Source: Bordetella parapertussis (lineage in GTDB: Bacteria; Pseudomonadota; Gammaproteobacteria; Burkholderiales; SG8-41). From it: a stretch of DNA of 64,000 bases. A program made the translations under genes and the position numbers. Positions within the stretch are counted from its first letter, which is position 1, and every line of letters begins with the position of its first letter. The stretch is taken from the NCBI GenBank assembly GCA_945906815.1, contig CAMDRT010000014.1, positions 32,683 to 96,682 of the forward strand, read 5' to 3'. Below are positions 43,228 through 52,769 of the stretch, one piece after another. The notes below the pieces were generated by a model. That model was given only the letters and a program-made list of their open reading frames with translations, was not told the DNA's origin and did not search any database.

Positions 43228-44043
43228 ATGCGCGTAGCCATTATCGGCGGCGGTACCATTGCCACCTTATTTATCGAACACATTCATCGCGGCGATCTGG
43301 ACGATGCGCAAGTGGTTGCACTGGTCGGGCGCAACGAAGCGTCGCGTGGTAAGCCGCTCGCGCTCGAGCATGGCATCGCTTACGTCACCACGCTGGAGGA
43401 ACTGCTAGCGCAACAGCCCGAAGTGGTAGTCGAAGCCGCTTCGCACGAAGCCGTGCGTGAGTTCGGCGAAGCGTTGCTCAAGCGGGGGATTGCGTTGATC
43501 GTGCTGTCGGGTGGGGCGTTGTGCGATGACGCCTTGCGTATCCGGCTGGAGCGCGCCGCGCATGCTACCGGCGCGCTGCTCTACGTGCCGTCGGGTGGCA
43601 TCGGCGCGCTGGACGCGCTAAAGGCCGCGGCCTTGTCCAGCATGGATTCCGTCACCATCTCCGTGGCCAAGCCGCCGGTGGCATGGAAAGGCATCCCCTA
43701 CGTTGAACGTCTCGGCATCGATTTGAACGGGTTGCGGGAAGCGGTGGTGTTGTTTGACGGCAGCGCGCGCGAAGGGGTGCCGCATTTCCCCGCCAACGTA
43801 AACATTGCCGCGGTGCTGAGTTTATCCGGCATCGGCTTTGATCGCACAAGATTGAAAGTGATTGCCGATCCGTCGCTAACCGACAACACCCATCACATCG
43901 AAATGCGCGGCAAAACCGGCAACATCAGCATCAAGTTCGAGAACGTGCCGTCACCGGACAATCCGAAAACGTCCTGGCTCGCCTGCTACAGCGCACTGGC
44001 GGCGTTAAAGTATGCGAAGTCACCGGTGCGATACGGCACCTAA
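43228..44043 (+). CDS. nadX: L-aspartate dehydrogenase
   Basis: A 271-residue NAD(P)-dependent aspartate dehydrogenase family protein. The Rossmann start is MRVAIIGGGTIATLFIEHIH; YVPSGGIGALDALKAAALSS and the C-terminal FPANVNIAAVLSLSGIGFDRT and DPSLTDNTHHIEMRG match the family's catalytic domain. It forms iminoaspartate or oxaloacetate from aspartate; iminoaspartate is the first intermediate of de novo NAD synthesis. Its 3' end meets that of nadE with one base between, which makes an NAD-related role likely. The alternative is a general aspartate catabolic role. Confidence 0.85.
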   Translation: MRVAIIGGGTIATLFIEHIHRGDLDDAQVVALVGRNEASRGKPLALEHGIAYVTTLEELLAQQPEVVVEAASHEAVREFGEALLKRGIALIVLSGGALCDDALRIRLERAAHATGALLYVPSGGIGALDALKAAALSSMDSVTISVAKPPVAWKGIPYVERLGIDLNGLREAVVLFDGSAREGVPHFPANVNIAAVLSLSGIGFDRTRLKVIADPSLTDNTHHIEMRGKTGNISIKFENVPSPDNPKTSWLACYSALAALKYAKSPVRYGT

Positions 44044-44044
44044 A

Positions 44045-44875
44045 TCAATCGTAAATAGTCGGAATCGCCTGGCGTTTGTGCTGGGTCGCCTGGTAAATCC
44101 CCACCAGCTTGTCTTCAATTGCCTGAGTGACGACTTTGCCTTCCAGAAAATCGTCAATTTGTTCGTAGGTCAGGCCCAACGCCACTTCATCTTCGAGCAA
44201 GGGCTTGTGGTCTTCGAGATCGGCGGTGGGCGCCTTTAGCACCAAACTCCTGGGTGCGCCAAGGTGGGATGCCAATTGACGCACTTGGCGTTTATTCAGG
44301 CCAAACAAAGGTGCCAAATCGCATGCGCCATCACCCCACTTGGTGTAAAAACCGGTTATGTTTTCGGCGCTATGATCGGTGCCAACCACCAGGCCCCCTA
44401 CCAATCCGGCCACTTCATATTGGGCGATCATGCGCATGCGCGCTTTCACATTGCCTTTAACAAAATCCGCTTTCGCGGCGTCGGGTGTCGGCAGGCCCGC
44501 TTCTGCAGCGGCCGCCAGGGTGGCATTATGCACACCGTCAACGCCTTGATGCACGTTGATCGTGACCAGTTTTGACGGCTGGATGAACTGACACGCTATC
44601 TGCGCTTCGTCCTCATCTTTTTGCACCTGATAAGGCAAACGCACCGCAATGAACTGATAACCAGCGCCTGGCGTTTCGCGATTCAAACTGTCTACTGCCA
44701 ACTGGCACAAACGCCCTGCCGTCGAAGAATCGACGCCGCCGCTGATTCCCAACACCAACGCTTTGCAGCGGGCCTGTTTCAATTTGCCCTGGATAAACGC
44801 CACGCGGCGCTGAACTTCGAACGCGGGCTCAATCGCCGCCAGCACTTTCATTTCCTGCAGGATTTGCGCTTTCAT
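44045..44875 (-). CDS. nadE: NAD(+) synthase, ammonia-dependent
   Basis: A 276-residue NH3-dependent NAD synthetase making NAD from deamido-NAD, ATP and ammonia. The PP-loop is [20 protein letters not shown] (residues 35-54), with [15 protein letters not shown] and [25 protein letters not shown] (about residue 165) also diagnostic. The short length and lack of a nitrilase domain make it the ammonia-dependent form. GTGGAATTTTCG precedes the ATG at 44875. It is convergent with the aspartate dehydrogenase gene. Confidence 0.95.
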   Translation of the reverse strand: MKAQILQEMKVLAAIEPAFEVQRRVAFIQGKLKQARCKALVLGISGGVDSSTAGRLCQLAVDSLNRETPGAGYQFIAVRLPYQVQKDEDEAQIACQFIQPSKLVTINVHQGVDGVHNATLAAAAEAGLPTPDAAKADFVKGNVKARMRMIAQYEVAGLVGGLVVGTDHSAENITGFYTKWGDGACDLAPLFGLNKRQVRQLASHLGAPRSLVLKAPTADLEDHKPLLEDEVALGLTYEQIDDFLEGKVVTQAIEDKLVGIYQATQHKRQAIPTIYD

Positions 44876-44938
44876 CGAAAATTCCACTGACGAGTATTGA
44901 GGATTATTATTATCGCACTATGGCACAGCGTTGACGCG

Positions 44939-46147
44939 TCAAAACCCAAATAACGCTGCGTGTCCCTGATGCGCAATCGCCTGTGACGCACGCAGCAAGC
45001 ACAGTTGATTGGTGCCGTCCGAATGCAAAAAGCTCGACGCATCGCGAAGATATTTTTCAATCGGATGTTCATGCATGATCGATGCGCCGCCCAGAATTTC
45101 CCCGGCTAAACGGCAGCATTCAAATGCCGTTTCCGAGGCATTGACCTTGGCGAGCAAGCCCAGCGCGCGCGCTTCGGGCTGTTGGCGGTCGGCGAGCCAT
45201 GCGGCTTTCCAGATTTGCAGGCGCGCGGCGTCGAGCTTCATCGCCATGATGCCGAGCATCATCGCCACCGCTTGCTGTTCGACTATGGGTTTGCCGCCTT
45301 GCACGCGCTTTTTCGCGTAATCCAGCGCGTACTCGTACGCGGCGCGGCCCACACCCAGCGCAGTGGCGGCGGCCTCGGCTTTGCTGCCCCACATATAATC
45401 GCTGCGTAAGCGGCCGAGCAGACCTTCGCCCACCAGAATATTGCTCGCCGGCACGCGGCAATTCTCGAAGTGAAAAGTGCCATTGGTGGCGAGCCGCTGA
45501 CTGCTTTTTTCATGGAAGAATCCCGCGCGAAATCCCGGCGTGTCCGCAGGTACGACAAAGATGCTGCCGCCTTCACGCAACGTTTTTTGCGGGTCGGTGC
45601 GCGCGACCACGAAATAAAGTTTGGCCATGCAGCCGTTGGAGACATAGCGTTTGCTGCCGTTGATCACATAGTCGTCGCCGTCACGCACCGCTGTGGTTTG
45701 GAAATCGATATCGGGCGAGTCGTAAAACCCCTGATGGTCGGAACCGGCGCCGGGTTCGGTGATCGCAATCGCGGTAGTGGCCTCCGGGTCGGCGACGAAT
45801 TTCGGTATGAATCGTTGCTGCTGCTCGGCGTTCATTGCGGCGCTGAATAGATGCGCCATTTTCCAGCACTGATCCATGATTACCGCGAAGCCCAGATCAC
45901 CGACCGCGAGTTCTTCGCCGACCAGACACAGGGTAAAAATATCGCTGCCCGCGCCGCCAAATGATGCAGGCACGCCCAGCGTGCGTATGCCCTGCTTGTC
46001 CGCTTCGCGTATCCAGTCCCATGGTATGCGCTCGGCGGCGGTGGGCAGTCGGTCGCGGCGCATCACATCGGGCTTGATGATGTTTTCGGTGAATTCGCGC
46101 GCGCGATTGCGCCAGCGTTGTTGGTCTTGCGTCAGTGAAAAATCCAT
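44939..46147 (-). CDS. Acyl-CoA dehydrogenase
   Basis: A 402-residue flavoprotein. IAITEPGAGSDHQGFYDSPD (about residue 131) is the flavin and substrate loop, YVINGSKRYVSNG follows, and YALDYAKKRVQGGKPIVEQQ is in the C-terminal domain, with AGEILGGASIMHEHPIEKYLRD near the end. Two Bug receptors lie upstream on the same strand (46196-48141), so uptake of an organic acid and its CoA-ester oxidation may be linked. The substrate is unknown. An AT-rich dispersed motif precedes the start codon. Confidence 0.9.
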   Translation of the reverse strand: MDFSLTQDQQRWRNRAREFTENIIKPDVMRRDRLPTAAERIPWDWIREADKQGIRTLGVPASFGGAGSDIFTLCLVGEELAVGDLGFAVIMDQCWKMAHLFSAAMNAEQQQRFIPKFVADPEATTAIAITEPGAGSDHQGFYDSPDIDFQTTAVRDGDDYVINGSKRYVSNGCMAKLYFVVARTDPQKTLREGGSIFVVPADTPGFRAGFFHEKSSQRLATNGTFHFENCRVPASNILVGEGLLGRLRSDYMWGSKAEAAATALGVGRAAYEYALDYAKKRVQGGKPIVEQQAVAMMLGIMAMKLDAARLQIWKAAWLADRQQPEARALGLLAKVNASETAFECCRLAGEILGGASIMHEHPIEKYLRDASSFLHSDGTNQLCLLRASQAIAHQGHAALFGF

Positions 46148-46172
46148 AGTGGGCGTATAGCGGCTGTTGAGA

Positions 46173-46200
46173 AGTAGGTATTTGTTTTTAATAATCTATT
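46173..46200 (-). repeat. Copy of dispersed AT-rich motif
   Basis: On the minus strand it reads ATTAAAAACAAATACCTACT, 26 bases before the acyl-CoA dehydrogenase ATG at 46147. It lies in the 48 bases between that gene and the Bug receptor stop codon. Confidence 0.45.
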
Positions 46201-47182
46201 TGGCAGGTTGCGCCTCGATGCTGATCCCCGAGGCTTTGATCACCTCGGCCCAGCGCCGAACTTCGTTGCGGATCAACTCGGCATATTCTTCGGGCGTGCT
46301 ACCCACCAGTTGCGCGTCTTGCGCGGCGTAGCGCTCTTTCACGCTGTTCACCGTCAGCGCCTTGACCACTTCGCCGTGCAGTCGCGTAACCACGACGCGC
46401 GGTAACCCGGCCGGACCCACCAGTCCGTACAGTGCATCGATCGCCATGCCGGGAACGCCCGCTTCGCTCATCGACGGCACTTCGGGCATCGACGATAAGC
46501 GTTTGCCATGGGTGGTAACGGCCAGTGCGCGCACCTTGCCGGATTTGACCAGCGCAGCCGCAGTAGGTATTGCGGCGAATAGCATTTGAATCTCGCCTGT
46601 GATCAGCGCCGTCATCGACTCTCCACCGCCGCCTTTGAACGGTACGTGTACGAGGCTGACGCGCGCGGCTCTGCTGAACAGCTCCGCATATATGTGTAAC
46701 GGACTGCCGGCACCGCCCGAGCCGTAGTGGTAGGCGCCAGGATGGGCTTGCGCGAGTGCGATGAATTCCCTGAGCGTAGCGGCTTTGAGCTGTGGCGACA
46801 CCACGAGCACTTGCGTAGCACCGATGATTTGCGTGATCGCGGTGAAATCCCGCACCGGGTCGTACGGCAGTGACTTATGCAGGTTGGGCACGATGGTGAA
46901 GCCTGGCGTGGCCATCATCAGGGTGTAGCCATCCGGCGCTGCCTTGGCCACGTAGCCGGAGCCGATGATCCCGCCCGCGCCGGTGCGGTTTTCAACCACG
47001 AATGAGCGTCCGGTCTGTTCGGTCAATTGCGGCGAAATGATACGCGCGGTGATATCGACCACGCCGCCGGGCGCAGCGGTTACCACTAGCCGCACCGGGC
47101 GGCTGGGATAAGTGTCCTGCGCCGCGCACAGCAATGGGGCATTCAGTATCAACATCAACCAGCAGATATTACGCAAAATCAA
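46196..47182 (-). CDS. Bug family receptor (TctC-like)
   Basis: A 328-residue periplasmic receptor with a signal peptide (ICWLMLILNAPLLCAAQ). VVTAAPGGVVDITARIISP and VVENRTGAGGIIGSGYVAKA are the binding loops, HVPFKGGGGESMTALITGE the central segment, and YAELIRNEVRRWAEVI the terminal helix. The start overlaps the preceding Bug gene by 4 bases (ATGA), so the two receptors are co-translated. It resembles the receptor at 26979 in its binding loop (APGGxxD versus AAAGVTD). The ligand is unknown. Confidence 0.88.
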   Translation of the reverse strand: MILRNICWLMLILNAPLLCAAQDTYPSRPVRLVVTAAPGGVVDITARIISPQLTEQTGRSFVVENRTGAGGIIGSGYVAKAAPDGYTLMMATPGFTIVPNLHKSLPYDPVRDFTAITQIIGATQVLVVSPQLKAATLREFIALAQAHPGAYHYGSGGAGSPLHIYAELFSRAARVSLVHVPFKGGGGESMTALITGEIQMLFAAIPTAAALVKSGKVRALAVTTHGKRLSSMPEVPSMSEAGVPGMAIDALYGLVGPAGLPRVVVTRLHGEVVKALTVNSVKERYAAQDAQLVGSTPEEYAELIRNEVRRWAEVIKASGISIEAQPAK

Positions 47183-48141
47183 TTCTCACGTTTTATCTTG
47201 GCCGCAGTCATAACCTTGCGCCATTTTTCGACATCGCGTCGAATGAGGTCGGCGAATTCCTGCGGCGGGCCGCCGGCGGATTCCAATCCTTCCGCGCGCG
47301 TGCGGTTTTTCATTTCTTCGATGCGCAGAATTCTCGCCACCTCCTGATTCCAGCGCGTAACGATAGCCTGTGGCATGCCCTTCGGCCCCCAGATGCCATA
47401 CCAGTGCACGACTTCGAACCCGGGTAAGCTTTCATTGATGGCCGGCAGTTCCGGCAACAGGCTCGCTCGCGCGGGCGTGGTGACACCCAGTGCGCGCAGC
47501 CGCCCGGCCTTGATATGCGGGATTACAGCGACCAGACTCAGTGTCGTGAGCTGTACTTCAGCTCCGGCCAGCGCAATCAATGCCGGACCAGCGCCCTTGT
47601 AGGGAACATGCACCATATCGATGCCTGTCTGCAGTTTGAATAGCTCTTGCGCGAAGTGCGGGACACTGCCGGCACCGACTGAAGCATAGTTGAGGCGGCC
47701 GGGGTTGGCCTTGGCGTGATCGATAAGTTCGCGTACGCTTTTTGCCGGGATGGAAGGATGCGCCGTCATCACCAGCGCGGTGGTGCCGAGCAGGATGATC
47801 GGTACTATACCTTTGATGGGATCGAACGAGGGCGGGCTATAGGCAGAAGTCGCCGCATAAGTACTGGCAACGATGATAATGGTGTATCCATCGGGTGCGG
47901 CGCGCGCCACCAGTTCCGAACCCGTGGCGCCACCGGCGCCGGGCCGGTTATCGACGATCACGGCCTGGCCGAATGCCTCGGACACCGGTGTCGCAATCGC
48001 CCGCGCCAATATGTCAGTGCCGCCACCGGGCGCGAATGCTGAGATCATGCGCATGGGTTTGGTGGGATAGTTTTGGGCCCAAGCGACCGCAGGTAATACC
48101 AATGCAAATATTGCGAGCGGCGGGCACAAGGCAGTCTTCAT
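47179..48141 (-). CDS. Bug family receptor (TctC-like)
   Basis: A 320-residue periplasmic receptor: signal peptide (LAIFALVLPAVAWAQ), FAPGGGTDILARAIATPVSE and VDNRPGAGGATGSELVARA loops, HVPYKGAGPALIALAGAE hinge, FADLIRRDVEKWRKVM end. The ATG at 48141 is taken as start; GTG codons 6-9 bases earlier are possible. It is co-translated with the second Bug gene at 46196. Two Bug proteins in one operon, without TctA/B, suggests independently evolving sensors or receptors sharing a distant transporter. Confidence 0.87.
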   Translation of the reverse strand: MKTALCPPLAIFALVLPAVAWAQNYPTKPMRMISAFAPGGGTDILARAIATPVSEAFGQAVIVDNRPGAGGATGSELVARAAPDGYTIIIVASTYAATSAYSPPSFDPIKGIVPIILLGTTALVMTAHPSIPAKSVRELIDHAKANPGRLNYASVGAGSVPHFAQELFKLQTGIDMVHVPYKGAGPALIALAGAEVQLTTLSLVAVIPHIKAGRLRALGVTTPARASLLPELPAINESLPGFEVVHWYGIWGPKGMPQAIVTRWNQEVARILRIEEMKNRTRAEGLESAGGPPQEFADLIRRDVEKWRKVMTAAKIKREN

Positions 48142-48194
48142 CCGCACCACAGCTCTAGCGCGAGGTTTGTTGGGCGCTTACAAACCGCACTCTA

Positions 48195-48632
48195 TCAAAC
48201 CGGCAGACGCCACGAATTGCGCGCATGCATATTGTTGACGATGTCGAATTTGAGGCCATTCGGATCAACATACTTGCGCTGCTCCTGTTGCTTACCTTCA
48301 GTGGTGACCTGGCCGTCTTTGAGTTGGCCGCGGTTGGCAAAGCGTTGCGCAACATTTTCCGCTTTGTCGGCATACACTGCGCCGCAGTTTTCAGCTTTGC
48401 CTGCGGCATCATCCACATCGTCCGCAATAAAACCGACGTGATGCAGGCCGTTATGGCCAATCGCCTCGTGACTGGTCTTGTTGTCGAGGATGGCGAGGCT
48501 GATCACACCATCGGTCAGCATGACCGAGCTGGCCGACTGGCGCACCCGCGTCATGCCGAACGCCTGCTCGTAGAATTTTGCCGCCTCATCGGTATTTGGA
48601 ACGGCTATGGCAATGTGGCGTAATTTACCCAT
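48195..48632 (-). CDS. VOC family protein
   Basis: A 145-residue vicinal oxygen chelate protein: LRHIAIAVPNTDEAAKFYEQAFG at the N-terminus, HHVGFIADDVDDAAGKAEN in the middle, and YVDPNGLKFDIVNN at the end. The two histidines and a terminal Asp/Glu form the likely metal site; the usual glutamate is D in KFDIV. Lyase, epimerase and dioxygenase activities all occur in this superfamily. It stands at the head of the minus-strand Bug/acyl-CoA dehydrogenase run but with a 53-base gap. Confidence 0.8.
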   Translation of the reverse strand: MGKLRHIAIAVPNTDEAAKFYEQAFGMTRVRQSASSVMLTDGVISLAILDNKTSHEAIGHNGLHHVGFIADDVDDAAGKAENCGAVYADKAENVAQRFANRGQLKDGQVTTEGKQQEQRKYVDPNGLKFDIVNNMHARNSWRLPV

Positions 48633-48824
48633 CTTTATCTCCTGGTGGTGATGCGGGTTAACAGTGAATCACGGCTGTTTGATTGTATGCCTTGCCGCGT
48701 GTTTACAACAGAGAGTCTATCCGGCGTTAGCGATTGACCACCCGCTGACGCAGCAATATAGTCCATCCGGGAAATTAACGATTGGCCGAACCGATGTGCA
48801 GGAATTACCACAGGGCAGCCCGCA

Positions 48825-50177
48825 ATGGATGAAGACTTAACTCGAACCTTCGCCAGCTTCGCCTCGGCGTTGCGCTTTGAGGATATTCCCATCCGCGTGC
48901 GCGAGCGTTGCAAGGACCTGCTGCTCGACGCACTGGCGTGTGCGCTCGCCGGTTATGAGGGGGAGGATAGGCCCAAGGTGTCGCGCTTTGCCGCCGCGCT
49001 TGGCCAGTCTCAGGAGAGCAGCATCATAGGCGGCGGGAGGCTTACACTGACCGGTGCCACAGCGCTTAATGGCTTTTTGATTACCTCGGTTTCGCTGTGC
49101 GATGTTTACCGCCCGACAGCCACGCACCTGCAACCGGTGGTGGTGCCGCCGGCGCTGGCCATCGCTGAGCGCGAGAATGCCAGTGGGCGCGAATTGCTGA
49201 CGGCATTGGCGGCAGGCTTTGAAGTGACCACGCGCATTGGCGCTGGCCTCGACTATCGCGCGTTTCGCAGCCGCGGCTGGCATAGCCCGGGGGTGATCGG
49301 GCCTTTCGGCGCGGCTGCCGCTGCCGGCCGCCTGTTGCAATTCGATCCAGATAAAATGGCCATGGCATTCGGGCTTGCCGGCAGCCAGGCCGCGGGAACC
49401 TTTGCGGCGTGGGGCACCTCATCGGTGAAATTTCATCAGTTTCGCGGAGCGCTTTCCGGTCTGATGGCGGCGCTGCTGGCCGAGCAGAATTTCGTTGCGA
49501 CACGTGAGTTTTTAACCGCACCGGACGGTGGGTTTTATGCCACCTACAGTGGTGGCGCGCCCGCGGACGCTGCGACAGAAGGACTTGGCGCGCGCTGGGA
49601 GCTGGAACAAATCGCCCTGCGCCCGTGGCCAACGTCGGCCGCCAATCAGGCGTTCGTCAGTGCCTTGTTCGAGCTGATACAGCAGCATGATCTCAAAGCT
49701 TTGGCGGTGAGCCGCCTGCACATACATTTGAGCCAAGCATCGTTTGACGCCTATGCGCACCGCCGTGGCATCAGCGGCAAATGGGAGGCATCAGGCTCGG
49801 TCTACTACACGGCGGCGATAGTATTGTTTGACCGTGAATTATGGATGGATCAATTCGAGCCGGCGCGTTTTAACGATCCTGAGGTGCGCCACTTTGCACT
49901 GGAGCAGGTGGAACTCATAGCCGATGCGGCATTGAGCGGCGTGCAGGCCATCGTCGATGTGGAAATGAAATCCGGCGTAGTTTTCACTGCACGTTGCGAT
50001 GCGCCCAAGGGCACAGCGGAAAATCGCATGACGCGCGCCGAGATTGAAGCCAAGTTCCGCAAGGGCGCGCAAGGGCGGCTCGATTCCGCACCAGTGGCTT
50101 CGGTTCTCGATACCATAACGCACATTGAGGAACTGCAATCGGTGCGTACGTTAATGGATGTGCTAAGAGCGGGCTGA
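48825..50177 (+). CDS. MmgE/PrpD family protein
   Basis: A 450-residue member of the MmgE/PrpD family, all-helical with a small C-terminal domain. Family signatures are DLLLDALACALAGYEG, GATALNGFLITSVSLCDVYRPTATHLQPVVVPPALAIAE and SPGVIGPFGAAAAAGRLL. PrpD is 2-methylcitrate dehydratase, but many members have other hydratase or decarboxylase (e.g. cis-aconitate decarboxylase) roles. No prpB or prpC is nearby, so 2-methylcitrate is not supported here. It is divergent from the VOC gene. Confidence 0.88.
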   Translation: MDEDLTRTFASFASALRFEDIPIRVRERCKDLLLDALACALAGYEGEDRPKVSRFAAALGQSQESSIIGGGRLTLTGATALNGFLITSVSLCDVYRPTATHLQPVVVPPALAIAERENASGRELLTALAAGFEVTTRIGAGLDYRAFRSRGWHSPGVIGPFGAAAAAGRLLQFDPDKMAMAFGLAGSQAAGTFAAWGTSSVKFHQFRGALSGLMAALLAEQNFVATREFLTAPDGGFYATYSGGAPADAATEGLGARWELEQIALRPWPTSAANQAFVSALFELIQQHDLKALAVSRLHIHLSQASFDAYAHRRGISGKWEASGSVYYTAAIVLFDRELWMDQFEPARFNDPEVRHFALEQVELIADAALSGVQAIVDVEMKSGVVFTARCDAPKGTAENRMTRAEIEAKFRKGAQGRLDSAPVASVLDTITHIEELQSVRTLMDVLRAG

Positions 50178-50312
50178 AACCACCATAAACTTCCCCAGTC
50201 CGTTCTTGCAAAAAATCACGGCCGCGGGTTTTGGTGTATTGTCCTCAACCATCCGTTAGCAATAACCTAAGCCGCCTACCGGTGCATCAAAGCCGGCGCG
50301 CAGGGAGCAGGC

Positions 50313-52418
50313 GTGGATCGATCGTGGCTGTCACTGGACATGCTGTGGGTGCTCGGCAGCCTGTGCCAGCTTAATAAAATTCCGTTTGATCCGGCGCTGG
50401 TCACGCAACAACATCCGCCGCCCTATGCGGAAACCACTTTCATCGAAGCGGCCGCCACACTGGGGTTCAAGGTAGGGCGCTGCGATACCACGCGCCGCAA
50501 GCTGAGCGAACTCACCCTGCCGTTTGTGGCGCTGCTGCGCGACCCCGCACCCGCTGCTAACGCCGCCAGCGCCAATCTCGCACTGGTGCTTAAACGCGAC
50601 GGCGAACGCCTGCTTTATTACCGCGCCCGGAACAACAGCGCCGAAACCATCGCCATCAGCGAATTCGACCAACACTTCGAGCCGGTGGTGTTGCTGGTGG
50701 CGCATGAAGCGCAACCGAGCGCACCTGATGACGAGCTGCGGTCGTGCGCTCCGAAGACATTCGGCTTTCGCTGGTTTTTGCCTGAATTGCTCAAGCACAA
50801 AAGCATCTGGCGCGATGTGCTGATCGCTTCGCTGGTGCTGCAGCTGGTGGGATTGACCACGCCGCTGTTTACCCAGGTCATCATCGACAAAGTGGTGGTA
50901 CATCAAGCGCAAAGCACCCTCATCGCTATTGCGCTGGGATTGATTATCTTCTTGCTTTTTAATGCGTTTTTAACATGGCTGCGGCAGTATTTTATTCTCC
51001 ACACCGGCAATCGCATTGATGCCGTGCTGGGCAGCCAGGTTTTTCGCCATCTGCTGCGGTTGCACTTGCGCTATTTCGAGCAACGTCCCACCGGCACGCT
51101 GATCGCGCGCATGCAGGGCGTGGAAACGGTGCGCCAGTTCATCAGCGGCGCAGCGGTGACGTTGTTTCTGGATCTGCCGTTTCTGTTTGTATTTCTGGCG
51201 GTGATGTTCTGGTATAGCTGGCAACTGTCGCTGATCGCTGTGGCCACGGTCGCGTTGCTGGCGATACTCAGCATCGTCATCACACCTTTGTTGCGCCAGC
51301 GCGTGAATGATCAATTCCTGCTCGGCGCACGCAATCAGGCGTTTCTCACCGAATACGTGGTGGGCATGGAAACCGTGAAGTCGTTACAGATGGAGCCCTA
51401 TCTTGAAAAACACTATGATGATTTGCTCGCCGCGTATCTTGCGGCAGGTTTTAAAACGCGGCAGTTGTCCAACACCACCCACACGCTGGCCCATGCCATA
51501 GAGCAGACGCAAACACTGGCCATACTGTGCGTGGGCGCGTTGATCGTGATGCGCAACGAAGGCTTCACCATCGGCATGCTGGTGGCGTTTCAAATGTTTG
51601 CCAGCCGTATGGCGCAACCGATGTTAAGGCTGGCCTCGCTATGGCAGGAATTCCAGCAGGCCGATATCGCCGTCAAGCGCCTGGGGGACTTGATGGATGC
51701 GCCTGCCGAGCCCTACACACTCACACCTTCGCGCGCGGCAGGCGGGGCAGGGCGGATCGTCGTTAGCGGGCTGTCGTTTCGCTACAGTGAAAATCATCCT
51801 TATCTTTATCGCAACCTGTCGCTTGCACTGAAACCGGGGCAACTCACGGTGCTCAGCGGCTCCTCCGGCTGCGGCAAGAGCACATTGGTCAAGCTGCTGC
51901 AAGGCTTTTATCCCGTGCAGGAGGGTCGTATTGAAATCGACGGCCGCGATATCCGCCATTTATCGGCGAATGAACTGCGCCAGTATTACGGCGTGGTGCC
52001 GCAGGACACGGTGCTGTTTGCCAATACCGTCTACGAAAACCTCAGCATGGCCAGCCCGCACGCAGGGTTCGACGATGTGATCACCGCCTGCCGCATGGCT
52101 GAAATTCACGAGGTGATCGAAAAAATGCCTCAAGGCTATCAAACCCACATCGGCGAACATGGCGTGGGGCTATCCGGAGGACAGAAGCAGCGCATCGCCA
52201 TTGCGCGCGCGCTGCTCAAGCGCCCGAAGATTCTGATTTTTGATGAAGCCACCAGTGGCCTCGATCCACAAACCGCCGAGCAATTTGCGCAGACCATCAA
52301 TCAGTTCAAGGGCAAAGTGACGATGCTGTTCATCGCCCACAATCTGCCGCGCACGCTGGCGGTGGATGAAGTAATTAATGTCGGGGCACCACCGGCAGCT
52401 GAAATGTCTGCCCGCTAG
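50313..52418 (+). CDS. Type I secretion ABC transporter with inactive C39-like domain (HlyB/RtxB type)
   Basis: A 701-residue permease/ATPase. The N-terminal C39-like domain (about residues 1-130) has no catalytic Cys-His pair, as in HlyB. The transmembrane domain covers about 150-420, and the ATPase about 470-695 with GSSGCGKST (Walker A), LSGGQKQRIAIARAL (signature) and ILIFDEATSGLD (Walker B). Such exporters secrete RTX-type or other unprocessed proteins with an HlyD adaptor and TolC. Neither adaptor nor cargo gene is within the window, so it is an orphan. The GTG start follows GGGAGCAGGC. Confidence 0.9.
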   Translation: MDRSWLSLDMLWVLGSLCQLNKIPFDPALVTQQHPPPYAETTFIEAAATLGFKVGRCDTTRRKLSELTLPFVALLRDPAPAANAASANLALVLKRDGERLLYYRARNNSAETIAISEFDQHFEPVVLLVAHEAQPSAPDDELRSCAPKTFGFRWFLPELLKHKSIWRDVLIASLVLQLVGLTTPLFTQVIIDKVVVHQAQSTLIAIALGLIIFLLFNAFLTWLRQYFILHTGNRIDAVLGSQVFRHLLRLHLRYFEQRPTGTLIARMQGVETVRQFISGAAVTLFLDLPFLFVFLAVMFWYSWQLSLIAVATVALLAILSIVITPLLRQRVNDQFLLGARNQAFLTEYVVGMETVKSLQMEPYLEKHYDDLLAAYLAAGFKTRQLSNTTHTLAHAIEQTQTLAILCVGALIVMRNEGFTIGMLVAFQMFASRMAQPMLRLASLWQEFQQADIAVKRLGDLMDAPAEPYTLTPSRAAGGAGRIVVSGLSFRYSENHPYLYRNLSLALKPGQLTVLSGSSGCGKSTLVKLLQGFYPVQEGRIEIDGRDIRHLSANELRQYYGVVPQDTVLFANTVYENLSMASPHAGFDDVITACRMAEIHEVIEKMPQGYQTHIGEHGVGLSGGQKQRIAIARALLKRPKILIFDEATSGLDPQTAEQFAQTINQFKGKVTMLFIAHNLPRTLAVDEVINVGAPPAAEMSAR

Positions 52419-52525
52419 TCGTAGCGCAGATACGCGCTGCATTACAGAATAAGTTTGCCGTCTATGGCAGGGTGTAGAGTATCTGATGCGGATTGCACGG
52501 TGTGGATGGAGGATATGTCCAGTCC

Positions 52526-52555
52526 TTTACAGAGTGCGGTCCACACCGTTATAAT
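52526..52555 (+). promoter_or_regulatory. Sigma-70 promoter of the tRNA-Ala/tRNA-Glu unit
   Basis: TTTACA (52526-52531) and a perfect TATAAT (52550-52555) with an 18-base spacer. The tRNA-Ala 5' end follows 14 bases later. Confidence 0.8.
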
Positions 52556-52569
52556 CGGCAGCCTTTCGT

Positions 52570-52645
<76 letters not shown>

Positions 52646-52684
52646 GCAATACCCGTCGTTCGTTTTTGCAGCACCTGCCTCGCA

Positions 52685-52760
52685 GTCCCTATCGTCTAGA
52701 GGCCTAGGACATCGCCCTTTCACGGCGGTAACCGGGGTTCGAATCCCCGTGGGGACGCCA
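52685..52760 (+). tRNA. tRNA-Glu (TTC)
   Basis: A 76-base cloverleaf with encoded CCA (52758-52760). The anticodon loop CTTTCAC presents TTC and the sequence closely resembles other proteobacterial tRNA-Glu genes. Its last 21 bases are repeated exactly at 57669-57689, so it served as an integration site. Confidence 0.96.
52740..52760 (+). repeat. Putative attL (tRNA-Glu 3' end)
   Basis: The last 21 bases of tRNA-Glu, from the T-loop to CCA, are identical to 57669-57689 in the same orientation, 4929 bases away. The base before the repeat differs at the two sites. Confidence 0.7.
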
Positions 52761-52769
52761 ATGTAATAA

